DNA from: CBIFVZ01 sp966185765
GTDB lineage: Bacteria; Pseudomonadota; Gammaproteobacteria; Enterobacterales; Enterobacteriaceae
Assembly (NCBI GenBank): GCA_966185765.1
Contig: CBIFVZ010000024.1
Location: forward strand, 1-45,056
Reading direction: 5' to 3'
Length of the DNA: 45,056 nt
The first letter of the stretch is position 1; the number at the start of each line of letters is the position of its first letter. The position numbers and the translations under genes were made by a program. The notes beneath the pieces were generated by a model that made no database searches, had not been told where the DNA came from, and was given only the letters and a program-made list of their open reading frames with translations. Positions 1 through 7,341 of this stretch are shown piece by piece.

Positions 1-1
1 T

Positions 2-298
2 TTTGAAACCAACCACGCGTTTTCTATCGAATCTGATAGCGGTATTGAACTGTTTGTTCACTTCGGTATTGATACCGTTGAACTGAAAGGCGAAGGCTTC
101 AAGCGTATTGCTGAAGAAGGCCAGCGCGTGAAGAAAGGCGATGTGGTTATCGAATTCAATCTGCCACTGCTGGAAGAAAAAGCCAAGTCTACGCTGACAC
201 CGGTTGTCATTTCCAATATGGACGAAATCAAAGAGTTGACCAAGCTCACCGGTAGCGTCACCGTTGGTGAAACACCGGTTATCCGCATTAAAAAATAA
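2..298 (+). CDS. crr: Glucose-specific PTS enzyme IIA (EIIAGlc), 3' part
   Basis: The frame is open from the window edge and encodes the last 98 residues of EIIAGlc, the cytoplasmic phosphocarrier that passes phosphate from HPr to the glucose permease. It also regulates adenylate cyclase and sugar permeases (inducer exclusion). Both active-site histidines are visible: the one in NHAFS (His75 of the mature E. coli protein) and the phosphorylated one in VHFGID (His90). The C-terminus PVIRIKK matches E. coli. The 5' end, and presumably ptsH and ptsI, lie outside the window. A strong terminator follows the stop codon. Confidence 0.98.
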   Translation, partial: FETNHAFSIESDSGIELFVHFGIDTVELKGEGFKRIAEEGQRVKKGDVVIEFNLPLLEEKAKSTLTPVVISNMDEIKELTKLTGSVTVGETPVIRIKK

Positions 299-319
299 TG
301 CGAACCTGAGTTCATAAAG

Positions 320-343
320 CGGCGCCTGAGGGCGCCGTTTTTT
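320..343 (+). terminator. Rho-independent terminator of pts-crr
   Basis: A 7-base-pair GC-rich stem (CGGCGCC / GGCGCCG) with a TGAG loop is followed directly by a run of T. It starts about 20 bases after the crr stop codon. Confidence 0.93.
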
Positions 344-380
344 ATGGGCAGTCACCCCTCAATGGTAAAAGGACTTCACC

Positions 381-584
381 ATGACGTTAGTGACGCGGCT
401 GTGTAGCTCACTGCTTGCACTATCACTTATCCTCTCCCCTCTCGCATACGCAGGCTCGCCGGGTGCCTGGTCGGTGGCCTTTGTCGATATATCGCCCCCT
501 TTGTATAAAGACGGTCAAAAGCTCACTCTGGCCCTACGTAAGCTGGAATCTCTGTCTGCACCGCGCGCAAACTATACACCATGA
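381..584 (+). CDS. Small putative secreted protein, unknown
   Basis: This 67-residue ORF lies where E. coli carries pdxK. I do not recognise it. The start has a good ribosome binding site (AAAGGA about 7 bases upstream). The N-terminus looks like a Sec signal peptide: one Arg, a Leu/Ser-rich hydrophobic core, and AYA before residue 25, a plausible signal peptidase I site. The remaining 43 residues show no known motif. The stop codon overlaps the ATG of a second tiny ORF (ATGA), so the two could be coupled small genes or one gene broken by a frameshift. It may also be a chance ORF. Confidence 0.45.
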   Translation: MTLVTRLCSSLLALSLILSPLAYAGSPGAWSVAFVDISPPLYKDGQKLTLALRKLESLSAPRANYTP

Positions 585-679
585 CCAAAGTCCCGGGTCA
601 GGCGCTGGAAGCGGTCAGCAAACCCGTAAAAAATCATCTCGAATTGAGTAGCCTTTATATGCTGCTTGAAAAGCGGTAA
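581..679 (+). CDS. Very small ORF overlapping the previous one, unknown
   Basis: This 32-codon ORF starts at the ATG of an ATGA overlap with the preceding 67-residue ORF. It has no clear ribosome binding site of its own, so it would need translational coupling. Its product is a short helix-prone peptide ending LYMLLEKR. If the pair was once a single gene, this is the part after a -1 shift and would bring the total to about 98 residues. I see no family resemblance. Confidence 0.25.
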   Translation: MTKVPGQALEAVSKPVKNHLELSSLYMLLEKR

Positions 680-701
680 GTAAACTACCACGTGAAATTT
701 A

Positions 702-754
702 ACGTATCCAAAGTTTGCAACTCTGCCCCTGGCATGTTGCCTCAGTGGATACGT
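702..754. repeat. Inverted repeat upstream of yfeK
   Basis: ACGTATCCA at 702-710 is exactly complementary to TGGATACGT at 746-754. A nested 5-base pair (GCAAC 717-721 / GTTGC 736-740) lies inside. It falls between the small ORFs and the yfeK ribosome binding site (about 765-769). It could form an RNA hairpin just before yfeK translation starts, or be an operator. Confidence 0.4.
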
Positions 755-775
755 CATGAACTATAAGGAAATAAC

Positions 776-1147
776 ATGAAAGTAAAACATGCTGTCGTTA
801 CACTGCTTGCCCTGCTGATGCTCACACCTGCGGCCTGGGCTAAACTCAACGCCCATGAAGAAGCACGGGTACAAGCCATGCTTACTGCCCTCAGCAAACA
901 GCAAGGTCTGGTGTTTATTCGTAACGGTAGCGAGCATACCAGTGAAGAGGCGGTCTCTCACCTGCGCCTTAAGCTTAAAAACACCCGCAACCGCATCAAT
1001 ACCGCCGATCAGTTTATTGATAAGGTCGCCTCATCGTCCTCCATTACTGGTAAACCGTATACGGTGCGCATTCCCGGTAAAGGGGACGAAAACGCCGCGT
1101 CGTTTCTGCACCGCCTGATAGCAGAATCTGACGCGCAAATGAAATAA
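776..1147 (+). CDS. yfeK: YfeK-like DUF5329 periplasmic protein
   Basis: The product has 123 residues and a signal peptide (charged MKVKH, hydrophobic core, AWA before residue 23). The mature part closely follows E. coli YfeK, including stretches such as EEAVSHLRLKLKNTRNRI and VASSSSITGKPY. The family has no established function; export to the periplasm is inferred from the signal peptide. The ribosome binding site is AAGGAA, 6 bases before the ATG. The gene keeps its E. coli place next to crr and the cys cluster, but pdxK, which precedes it there, is absent. Confidence 0.92.
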   Translation: MKVKHAVVTLLALLMLTPAAWAKLNAHEEARVQAMLTALSKQQGLVFIRNGSEHTSEEAVSHLRLKLKNTRNRINTADQFIDKVASSSSITGKPYTVRIPGKGDENAASFLHRLIAESDAQMK

Positions 1148-1184
1148 TCTACGCAGAAACCGACCTGTTATCTGTACGCAGAAT

Positions 1185-1209
1185 TACGCCTCATCGAGCA
1201 TGAGGCGTA
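1185..1209. terminator. Perfect hairpin between convergent genes
   Basis: TACGCCTCAT (1185-1194) pairs perfectly with ATGAGGCGTA (1200-1209) across a 5-base loop. It lies between the converging yfeK and sanA-like genes and may stop transcription from both sides. No U-tract follows on either strand, so the terminator role is inferred from position. Confidence 0.5.
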
Positions 1210-1394
1210 CTACCAATATGCTTTTAGATAACCGTGAGACCGAACTTCTGAAAGACGCCATTCAACAGTGTATGAGGCGGCGCTTCCTCTCAGTGGTTTA
1301 TAACGTTGCCCTCAGAGTGGCGGCCTGTTAGTACATTACCAGGCTGCGTTACTCTGCTGGCTTCAGACAGATAAATACCTGCGTACCGACATGG
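1210..1394. other. Intergenic stretch with a short unexplained ORF
   Basis: An ATG at 1218 opens a 37-codon plus-strand ORF ending with a TAG near 1331. In another frame an open stretch continues from about 1330 into the antisense of the next gene. Neither has a clear ribosome binding site or a family I recognise. It could be debris of a decayed gene, but that is a guess. Confidence 0.2.
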
Positions 1395-2120
1395 TTATTG
1401 AGCCTGTACGTCCTGGTAGGCTGTTACGCCAGAAAACGGCATACATCCCGGAGCGTCTGTATTACCCGGAATGTTTTTATCACCACCAAAATAAGGTTGG
1501 CGCTTAAATACCGTGGCATCCAACACGGCACGGCCACGTGCGACATATTCTCGCATGCTGCCTGCCCAGTAGCGATTTGCAGGCGCGACATCCGCCGCAT
1601 TAACCCCGGTAGCCTCAATGCCGTTTTTAAGCGCAAGATAAATAGCCCGCTCATTGTGAAATTTCTGCGAGATAATAATAATCTTATTTTGCGCAAAAAT
1701 ATCCCTCGCCCGTACGACAGTATCAAGCGTGGTAAAACCGGCATAGTCACAATAAATCGCACCCGGCGCAACACCCTGTGCTACCAGCGCGTTGTACATC
1801 TCTTGCGGCTCGTTATAGCTGTGCCGACGATTATCTCCGCTGACAATTAACCATTTCACTTTACCAGCATGATAGAGTGATGCGGCAGTCTCAATCCGGT
1901 TGCGAAAATAAAAACCGCCGGGTCGGGTACCGGGCACTACGCCTGCGTCAGTGTAAACCGCAGTCTCAACATCGGTATAAAGACGTGAGGCAGAGGAATC
2001 GATCACAACCTTATTGGCAAAGGCTAAAAATATAACTGCCAGCAGTAAAATAGTCGTAAAAAAAAGGCACATTTTAACGACTACTCTGCGAAACGTACCT
2101 GTTCCTTTAACACTGGACAT
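1395..2120 (-). CDS. SanA/ElyC-type DUF218 membrane-anchored protein
   Basis: The 241-residue product has a short cytoplasmic tail, one N-terminal membrane segment (about residues 14-35) and a DUF218 domain. It shares the signature blocks of E. coli SanA: SGDNxxxSYNEP, DYAGFxTLDTVVRAR and the IIIISQKFHNERA stretch, and is of similar length (SanA 239). SanA affects envelope permeability (vancomycin exclusion); DUF218 proteins are linked to envelope polysaccharide metabolism. sanA of E. coli lies elsewhere, so this is either a relocated sanA or, more likely, a paralogue. It is downstream of cysM on the same strand with a 227-base gap, so it probably has its own promoter. Confidence 0.85.
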   Translation of the reverse strand: MSSVKGTGTFRRVVVKMCLFFTTILLLAVIFLAFANKVVIDSSASRLYTDVETAVYTDAGVVPGTRPGGFYFRNRIETAASLYHAGKVKWLIVSGDNRRHSYNEPQEMYNALVAQGVAPGAIYCDYAGFTTLDTVVRARDIFAQNKIIIISQKFHNERAIYLALKNGIEATGVNAADVAPANRYWAGSMREYVARGRAVLDATVFKRQPYFGGDKNIPGNTDAPGCMPFSGVTAYQDVQAQ

Positions 2121-2347
2121 AGGGTCCTTCCTGTTATAAATATCATCTCTGATTTGAGAGAGTTCGTCTTAAACGCTTTCTCCCCCTTCTCTCCCATTGC
2201 AGCAATTAATTTTTATTACCGCCTGGCTTTATAAAACCCCGGGAGATGATTTCTGCCTTTAACGCTGTTAAGAGAATCAAAATCTATCTGGCGGGCGGCG
2301 CCACTTAAAAAACTAACGCACAGGAAAATAACTGTTGTCTGTTAACG

Positions 2348-3259
2348 TTAAATCCCCGCCCCCTGAGCAAAACTCTCTTCGCCAAATACGCCGGTCGATA
2401 AATAACGGTCGCCGCGATCGCAGATAATTGCCACCACCACAGCACCTGGATTAGCCTGCGCCACCCTCAGCGCGCCGGCAACTGCGCCACCTGAACTGAC
2501 GCCACAGAAAATCCCTTCTTCACGAGCCAACAGCCGCATGGTGTTTTCGGCTTCATCCTGGGAAATATCCAGCACGAGGTCAACTAACGAGGCATCAAAA
2601 ATACCCGGCATCCACGCCTGCGGCCAGCGGCGAATACCGGGAATGCTGCTACCTTCCTGCGGTTGCAGACCCACAATGGTGACCGGTTTATCCTGCTCAC
2701 GCAGAAAACGCGACGTGCCGGTAATCGTGCCTGTCGTGCCCATACTCGAGACAAAATGACTGATGCGCCCTGCCGTCTGCTGCCAGATTTCCGGGCCAGT
2801 GGTGCGGTAATGGGCGAGCGGATTGTCCGGGTTATTAAACTGATCCAATACCTTGCCTTCGCCGCGCTCGGCCATCTCCTGGGCAAGCGCTCGAGCGCCT
2901 TCCATTCCCTGCTCTTTGGTCACCAGAATCAATTCTGCGCCGTAGGCCTGCATCGCGGCACGGCGCTCCAGGCTCATGTTGTCAGGCATCAGCAGCTTCA
3001 AACGGTAGCCTTTAAGCGCGGCTATCATCGCCAGCGCAATACCGGTATTACCGCTGGTTGCCTCAATCAGCACGTCGCCGGGCGCAATTTCCCCACGCGT
3101 CTCGGCCTGATTAATCATAAACAGAGCCGCTCTGTCCTTAACAGAGCCAGCCGGATTATTACCTTCCAGCTTGACCCAGATTTCACTGCCGTTGTGCGGT
3201 GCCATACGCTGTAAACGAACCAGCGGTGTATTGCCAATGGTGCTTTCTAATGTGCTCAC
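2348..3259 (-). CDS. cysM: Cysteine synthase B (O-acetylserine sulfhydrylase B)
   Basis: This PLP enzyme makes cysteine from O-acetylserine and sulfide. It also uses thiosulfate to give S-sulfocysteine, which suits its place beside the thiosulfate transporter. The PLP lysine is in NPAGSVKDR (Lys41) and the substrate loop TSGNTG is near residue 70. I chose the GTG start at 3259, which gives 303 residues beginning STLES and matches E. coli CysM. An in-frame ATG at 3277 would add six residues, but it lies against the U-tract of the upstream terminator with no ribosome binding site. It follows cysA on the same strand, separated by that terminator. Confidence 0.97.
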   Translation of the reverse strand: MSTLESTIGNTPLVRLQRMAPHNGSEIWVKLEGNNPAGSVKDRAALFMINQAETRGEIAPGDVLIEATSGNTGIALAMIAALKGYRLKLLMPDNMSLERRAAMQAYGAELILVTKEQGMEGARALAQEMAERGEGKVLDQFNNPDNPLAHYRTTGPEIWQQTAGRISHFVSSMGTTGTITGTSRFLREQDKPVTIVGLQPQEGSSIPGIRRWPQAWMPGIFDASLVDLVLDISQDEAENTMRLLAREEGIFCGVSSGGAVAGALRVAQANPGAVVVAIICDRGDRYLSTGVFGEESFAQGAGI

Positions 3260-3278
3260 GTGTCTGTATCCATGCATG

Positions 3279-3302
3279 AAAAAAGCGGCCCTCCGGCCGC
3301 TT
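3279..3302 (-). terminator. Terminator between cysA and cysM
   Basis: On the minus strand, AAGCGGCC, a GGAG loop and GGCCGCTT are followed by a T-run (A's at 3279-3284). It ends cysPTWA transcripts about 20 bases before the cysM GTG start, so cysM must depend on read-through or on a promoter within cysA or the hairpin region. Confidence 0.88.
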
Positions 3303-3381
3303 GTTCAGAGGAAGATGGCGAAACCTTCCGTCAAAATAATCAAACATCCGGGTCCCGGCAAGCACCTTTCCCGGCTTTCTT

Positions 3382-4467
3382 TCAGGCGCTCTGCGCCAGC
3401 GTCTGGCTCTGAATGCGCTCCTGGCCGTGGTAAATACGCGCATTTTGCAAGCCAACAAACAGGCGTTCGCCGCGCTGAGGTACGCGCTCATCACGCAATA
3501 CCACCGTCAACGGCTCGCGGCTCCAGCCCAGCGGCTGAACCACCAGCTGCATAAAGTGGCCGCGTGGACTGACTTCAAGCACCTGTACTGGCAGCGGCGA
3601 ATCAAGACTGGTGCGACGACTTACATCCACTTCCCAGGGTCGCAGGAACAAATCCACCTCCCCCTGCCATGACGGCGTAAAGCCAATCGGCCAGCGGTGT
3701 GCGCCAACCTGGAACTGACCGCCGTGGATAGTGCCCGGCAGTCGGTTCACCTCACCGAGAAACTCCAGCACAAAACGCGTTGCCGGCTCACGCCAGACCT
3801 GCTCTGGCGCATCTGCCTGTTCAATATTGCCCTGGCTCATCACGACGACCCGGTTAGCCACTTCCATTGCTTCTTCCTGGTCATGCGTTACGAACACACT
3901 GGTAAACTTCAGCTCTTCATGCAGTTCGCGCAACCAACGTCGCAGCTCTTTACGCACCTGCGCATCCAGTGCACCAAACGGCTCATCCAGCAGCAAAATC
4001 TGCGGCTCCACGGCCAGCACACGCGCCAGCGCCACGCGCTGTTTCTGCCCGCCAGAAAGCTGAGCCGGGTAACGCTCGGCCAGGTGCGACAGCTGCACCA
4101 TTTCCAGAAGCGTTGTCACTTTCTGGCGAATGGCACTCGCATTCGGGCGCTCACGGCGCGGCAATACGGTCAGGCCAAACGCAATATTGTCGAATACCGT
4201 CATGTGTCGAAACAACGCATAGTGCTGGAACACAAAGCCCACACGGCGGTCACGCGCGTGCAGGCGGCTTACGTCAGTACCGTGAAAACTAATGCGTCCA
4301 CTGGTCTGACTTTCCAGACCGGCAATAATACGCAGCAGCGTGGTTTTGCCTGAGCCGGACGGGCCAAGCAACGCCACCATCTGGCCGGAAGGAATGTCCA
4401 GTGAGATATCGTTCAGCACCTGAGTGCGGCCAAAAGATTTTTTAATATTGCTGATCTCAATGCTCAT
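3382..4467 (-). CDS. cysA: Sulfate/thiosulfate ABC transporter ATP-binding protein
   Basis: This cytoplasmic ATPase powers uptake of sulfate and thiosulfate through CysT-CysW. At 361 residues it has a full ABC domain: Walker A GPSGSGKT at 35-42, the signature LSGGQ at 137-141, Walker B ILLLDEP at 157-163 and the switch histidine in VTHDQEEAM (His195). A C-terminal TOBE-like regulatory part follows from about residue 240. It overlaps the end of cysW by 11 bases and is the last gene before the terminator, so it is translated from the cysP-initiated mRNA. Confidence 0.98.
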   Translation of the reverse strand: MSIEISNIKKSFGRTQVLNDISLDIPSGQMVALLGPSGSGKTTLLRIIAGLESQTSGRISFHGTDVSRLHARDRRVGFVFQHYALFRHMTVFDNIAFGLTVLPRRERPNASAIRQKVTTLLEMVQLSHLAERYPAQLSGGQKQRVALARVLAVEPQILLLDEPFGALDAQVRKELRRWLRELHEELKFTSVFVTHDQEEAMEVANRVVVMSQGNIEQADAPEQVWREPATRFVLEFLGEVNRLPGTIHGGQFQVGAHRWPIGFTPSWQGEVDLFLRPWEVDVSRRTSLDSPLPVQVLEVSPRGHFMQLVVQPLGWSREPLTVVLRDERVPQRGERLFVGLQNARIYHGQERIQSQTLAQSA

Positions 4468-5329
4468 TATTTCCCTCCTGCTGCAGGCGCTTCTCCTGGT
4501 TATTCAGGCGCCACTGCAATGCACTCTTTAAAAACAACGTCAGAATTGCCATCAGTGTTAACAGCGCCGCAGCAGTAAACGAACCTACGGTATTGTAATC
4601 CTGCTCAAGCAGTTCAATTTGCAACGGCAGAGACAGCGTCTCGCCGCGAATAGAGCCTGAAACGACCGATACGGCACCAAACTCACCAATAGCGCGAGCA
4701 TTAGTCAGCACCACGCCGTACAGTAACGCCCAGCGAATATTCGGCAGTGTGACGCGGCGGAACATCTGCCAACCCGAGGCGCCGAGCAAAATTGCCGCCT
4801 CGTCTTCCTGACTGCCCTGGCTCATCATCACTGGCACCAGCTCACGCACCACAAACGGACAAGTGACAAACACGGTGACCAGCACCATGCCGGGCCAGGA
4901 GAACATTATCTGAATGTTATGCTCATCCAGCCAGCCGCCAAGCGGGCCATTACTGCCGTAAAACAGCAGATAGATAAGACCGGCAACCACCGGTGAGACG
5001 GCAAACGGAATATCCAGCAGCGTCAGCAGCAGCTGGCGTCCGGGGAAATTAAAGCGCGTCACCAGCCAGGCAAGCAGGACACCAAACACCAGGTTTACCG
5101 GCACTGCTATCAGCGCAATTAATACGGTAAGCCAGATGGCGTGCAGCATGTCCGGATCTGCCAGGTTATGCAGGACCGGCATCAGACCTTTGGAAAAAGC
5201 CTGTGCGAAGATGTAAATCATCGGGACGACCAGCAACAGGAAGGAAATGACCACACCTGTACCAATCAGCACCCATTTACTCCAGTTCACGCCAGGTTTT
5301 GCGCCATGCAGTTGCGTTACATCAGACAT
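4457..5329 (-). CDS. cysW: Sulfate/thiosulfate ABC transporter permease CysW
   Basis: This inner-membrane permease of 290 residues forms the translocation channel with CysT. Hydrophobic segments are spread over the protein, starting near residues 20-45. The binding-protein-dependent permease loop is near residue 190 (EDEAAILLGASGWQMFRRVTLPNI), the site that docks on CysA. Start and stop overlap its neighbours (1 base with cysT, 11 bases with cysA), showing a tightly coupled operon. Confidence 0.97.
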   Translation of the reverse strand: MSDVTQLHGAKPGVNWSKWVLIGTGVVISFLLLVVPMIYIFAQAFSKGLMPVLHNLADPDMLHAIWLTVLIALIAVPVNLVFGVLLAWLVTRFNFPGRQLLLTLLDIPFAVSPVVAGLIYLLFYGSNGPLGGWLDEHNIQIMFSWPGMVLVTVFVTCPFVVRELVPVMMSQGSQEDEAAILLGASGWQMFRRVTLPNIRWALLYGVVLTNARAIGEFGAVSVVSGSIRGETLSLPLQIELLEQDYNTVGSFTAAALLTLMAILTLFLKSALQWRLNNQEKRLQQEGNNEH

Positions 5330-6162
5330 CAGTGGCCCCCCAGACGACGCCCGAAGCGGCTTTGAAGCGTGTTAATGCTAAACAGCAGCAACAGAGAAGC
5401 GGCAAGAATAACCGACGCCACCGCACTCGCCGCCGGGTAGTCAAACTCCTGCAGGCGAATAAAAATCATCAGGGACGTCACTTCTGTCTTCCAGGCAATA
5501 TTACCGGCAATAAAGATAACCGCGCCAAACTCACCGAGGCTACGGGTGAACGACAGCGCCACGCCCGCCGTCAGCGCCGGGGACAACTCCGGTAATACCA
5601 CGCGGCGAAAACTCTGCCAGCGGCTGGCACCGAGCGTCTGTGCCGCTTCTTCATATTCCGGTCCCAGCTCTTCAAGCACCGGCTGCACGGTACGCACCAC
5701 AAACGGAATGCTGGTGAAGGCCATCGCCACCGCAATGCCAAGCCAGGTGTAAGTCACTTTGATATCCAGATGCGCCAGCCACTGACCATAGAGGCCATTA
5801 ACGGAAAACAGCGACGCCAGCGTCAGGCCCGCCACGGCCGTGGGCAGCGCAAACGGTAAATCCATCAGCGCATCCAGCAGGCTACGCCCGGGGAACTGAT
5901 AGCGGGTCAACACCCAGGCCATCAGCATCCCGAAAAAGCCGTTAAAAACAGAGGCCACCGCCGCAGACAGCAGCGTCACCTTGTAGGCGGCGACCACCTG
6001 GGGGTTAGTAATCACTTCCCAGTATTGCGCCCAACTCATTTGCGCAAGCTGCATCACCAGCGCACTGAGCGGTAGTAACAAAATCAGGCACACAAACAGC
6101 AGGCTGGTACCCAGGCTCAACGTAAACCCCGGCAGCACGCGGCGCGATGAGGCAGCAAACAT
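5329..6162 (-). CDS. cysT: Sulfate/thiosulfate ABC transporter permease CysT (CysU)
   Basis: The second inner-membrane permease of the sulfate/thiosulfate importer has 277 residues. It has several transmembrane helices, the first at about residues 13-37, and the cytoplasmic EAA loop (EYEEAAQTLGASRWQSFRRV). It pairs with CysW and receives substrate from the periplasmic binding proteins. It shares one base with cysP upstream and one with cysW downstream, typical of the enterobacterial cysPTWA operon. Confidence 0.97.
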   Translation of the reverse strand: MFAASSRRVLPGFTLSLGTSLLFVCLILLLPLSALVMQLAQMSWAQYWEVITNPQVVAAYKVTLLSAAVASVFNGFFGMLMAWVLTRYQFPGRSLLDALMDLPFALPTAVAGLTLASLFSVNGLYGQWLAHLDIKVTYTWLGIAVAMAFTSIPFVVRTVQPVLEELGPEYEEAAQTLGASRWQSFRRVVLPELSPALTAGVALSFTRSLGEFGAVIFIAGNIAWKTEVTSLMIFIRLQEFDYPAASAVASVILAASLLLLFSINTLQSRFGRRLGGH

Positions 6163-7178
6163 TAGCTGCGCCCCGCTGCCAGCAGTTTGTCCAGCTCACC
6201 ACCGCTGTTAAAGTAGGTTTTCATCACCTCAGGCCAGCTACCGAACTGCTTCTCTACGCTAAACAGCTCAGTCTGAGGGAAGCGGTCTTTAAGCTTATCC
6301 ATCAGTTGCGGGTTGTTCACGCGGTAGTAGTAATTGGTGATAATCTCCTGCGCCTGCGGACTATAGAGATAGTTCAGGTAGGCTTTCGCCGCCTTTTCGG
6401 TGCCATTGGCCTTCACGTTTTTATCCACCCAGGCCACCGGGAACTCGGCAAGAATATTCACCTTTGGCACCACCACTTCATAGCCGTCTTTGGCATACTG
6501 ATTGCGAATGGTATTCACCTCAGACTCAAAGCTAATCAGCACATCACCCAGCCCACGCTCCACAAAGCTGGTGGTTGCCCCACGCCCACCGGTGTCGAAT
6601 ACCTCAACGTTTTTCAAAAAACGTGTCATGTATTGTTCGGTTTTGGCCTTGTCGCCGCCGTCTGCTTTGTCGGCAGCGCCCCATGCAGCCAGAAAGGTGT
6701 AACGCGCGTTGCCGGAGGTTTTCGGGTTAGGAAAAATGAGTTTCACATCAGAGCGCACAAGGTCGCTCCAGTCGTGGATATTCTTTGGGTTCCCCTTGCG
6801 TACCAGAAACGCCATCGTGGAATAGAACGGTGAGCTATGATTTGGCAGACGGTTTTGCCAGTCAGCGGCCACCAGCTTGCCGCGTTCGTGCAGAATCTGC
6901 ACATCGGTTACCTGGTTATAAGTGACAACATCCGCTTTTAAGCCCTGTAAGATGGACAGCGCCTGTTTTGACGATCCCCCGTGGGATTGCTTAATTGTGA
7001 GCTTATCGCCGCCGTTTTCCTGCGCCCACTGCTGTTCAAAAGGCGGATTCAGCGCGCTAAAAAGCTCGCGCGAGACATCATAGGAGCTGTTAAGCAGCTC
7101 GGTTGCCTGAGCCTGCCCTACCACCAGCAGCGTAGCAGCAAGCACATTCCTTATAGTTTTGACTGATGTAGCGGCCAT
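6162..7178 (-). CDS. cysP: Thiosulfate-binding periplasmic protein
   Basis: This 338-residue solute-binding protein captures thiosulfate (and sulfate) for the CysTWA importer. A signal peptide of about 25 residues ends in AQA before TELLNSSYDVSREL, identical in register to E. coli CysP. Conserved family blocks such as GNPKNIHDW, PNPKTSGNARY and ISFESE are present. It is the first gene of the operon; AAGGG lies about 7 bases before the ATG. Expression should depend on CysB and sulfur limitation, as in E. coli. Confidence 0.98.
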   Translation of the reverse strand: MAATSVKTIRNVLAATLLVVGQAQATELLNSSYDVSRELFSALNPPFEQQWAQENGGDKLTIKQSHGGSSKQALSILQGLKADVVTYNQVTDVQILHERGKLVAADWQNRLPNHSSPFYSTMAFLVRKGNPKNIHDWSDLVRSDVKLIFPNPKTSGNARYTFLAAWGAADKADGGDKAKTEQYMTRFLKNVEVFDTGGRGATTSFVERGLGDVLISFESEVNTIRNQYAKDGYEVVVPKVNILAEFPVAWVDKNVKANGTEKAAKAYLNYLYSPQAQEIITNYYYRVNNPQLMDKLKDRFPQTELFSVEKQFGSWPEVMKTYFNSGGELDKLLAAGRS

Positions 7179-7300
7179 TCTCCACCCTTATAAACATAAC
7201 GCCGAAAACCGAAAATCCGGTTATCAGTTTATTTATAACGAGTAGCAAAACAGTAACGCTTTTATATACCGTTTGGTGATTTACAAGCGCAAAAGAATAT
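7179..7300 (-). promoter_or_regulatory. cysP promoter region (presumed CysB-dependent)
   Basis: This AT-rich stretch between yfeX and cysP must hold the operon promoter. On the minus strand TATATA (about 7261-7266) and TATAAA (about 7234-7239) are -10 candidates. Neither has a good -35 at the right distance, as expected for an activator-dependent promoter. CysB sites are degenerate and I could not place one with confidence. Confidence 0.5.
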
Positions 7301-7303
7301 AAG

Positions 7304-7333
7304 GCCACCGGTGCAAGAAAATGCACCGGTGGC
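7304..7333 (-). terminator. Strong hairpin after yfeX
   Basis: A perfect 12-base-pair stem (7304-7315 with 7322-7333) and 6-base loop lie just past the yfeX stop codon. The minus strand downstream is T-rich but broken (CTTATATTCTTTT), so termination is likely though the U-tract is imperfect. Confidence 0.75.
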
Positions 7334-7341
7334 AGGCAGAA

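Noticed and set aside
415..651. 78-residue frame overlapping the small ORFs at 381-679
   Set aside because: It has no ribosome binding site and no signal peptide; the frame at 381 has both.
6147..6833. 228-residue frame antisense to cysP
   Set aside because: It lies inside the conserved cysP-cysT coding sequence and shows no recognisable family.
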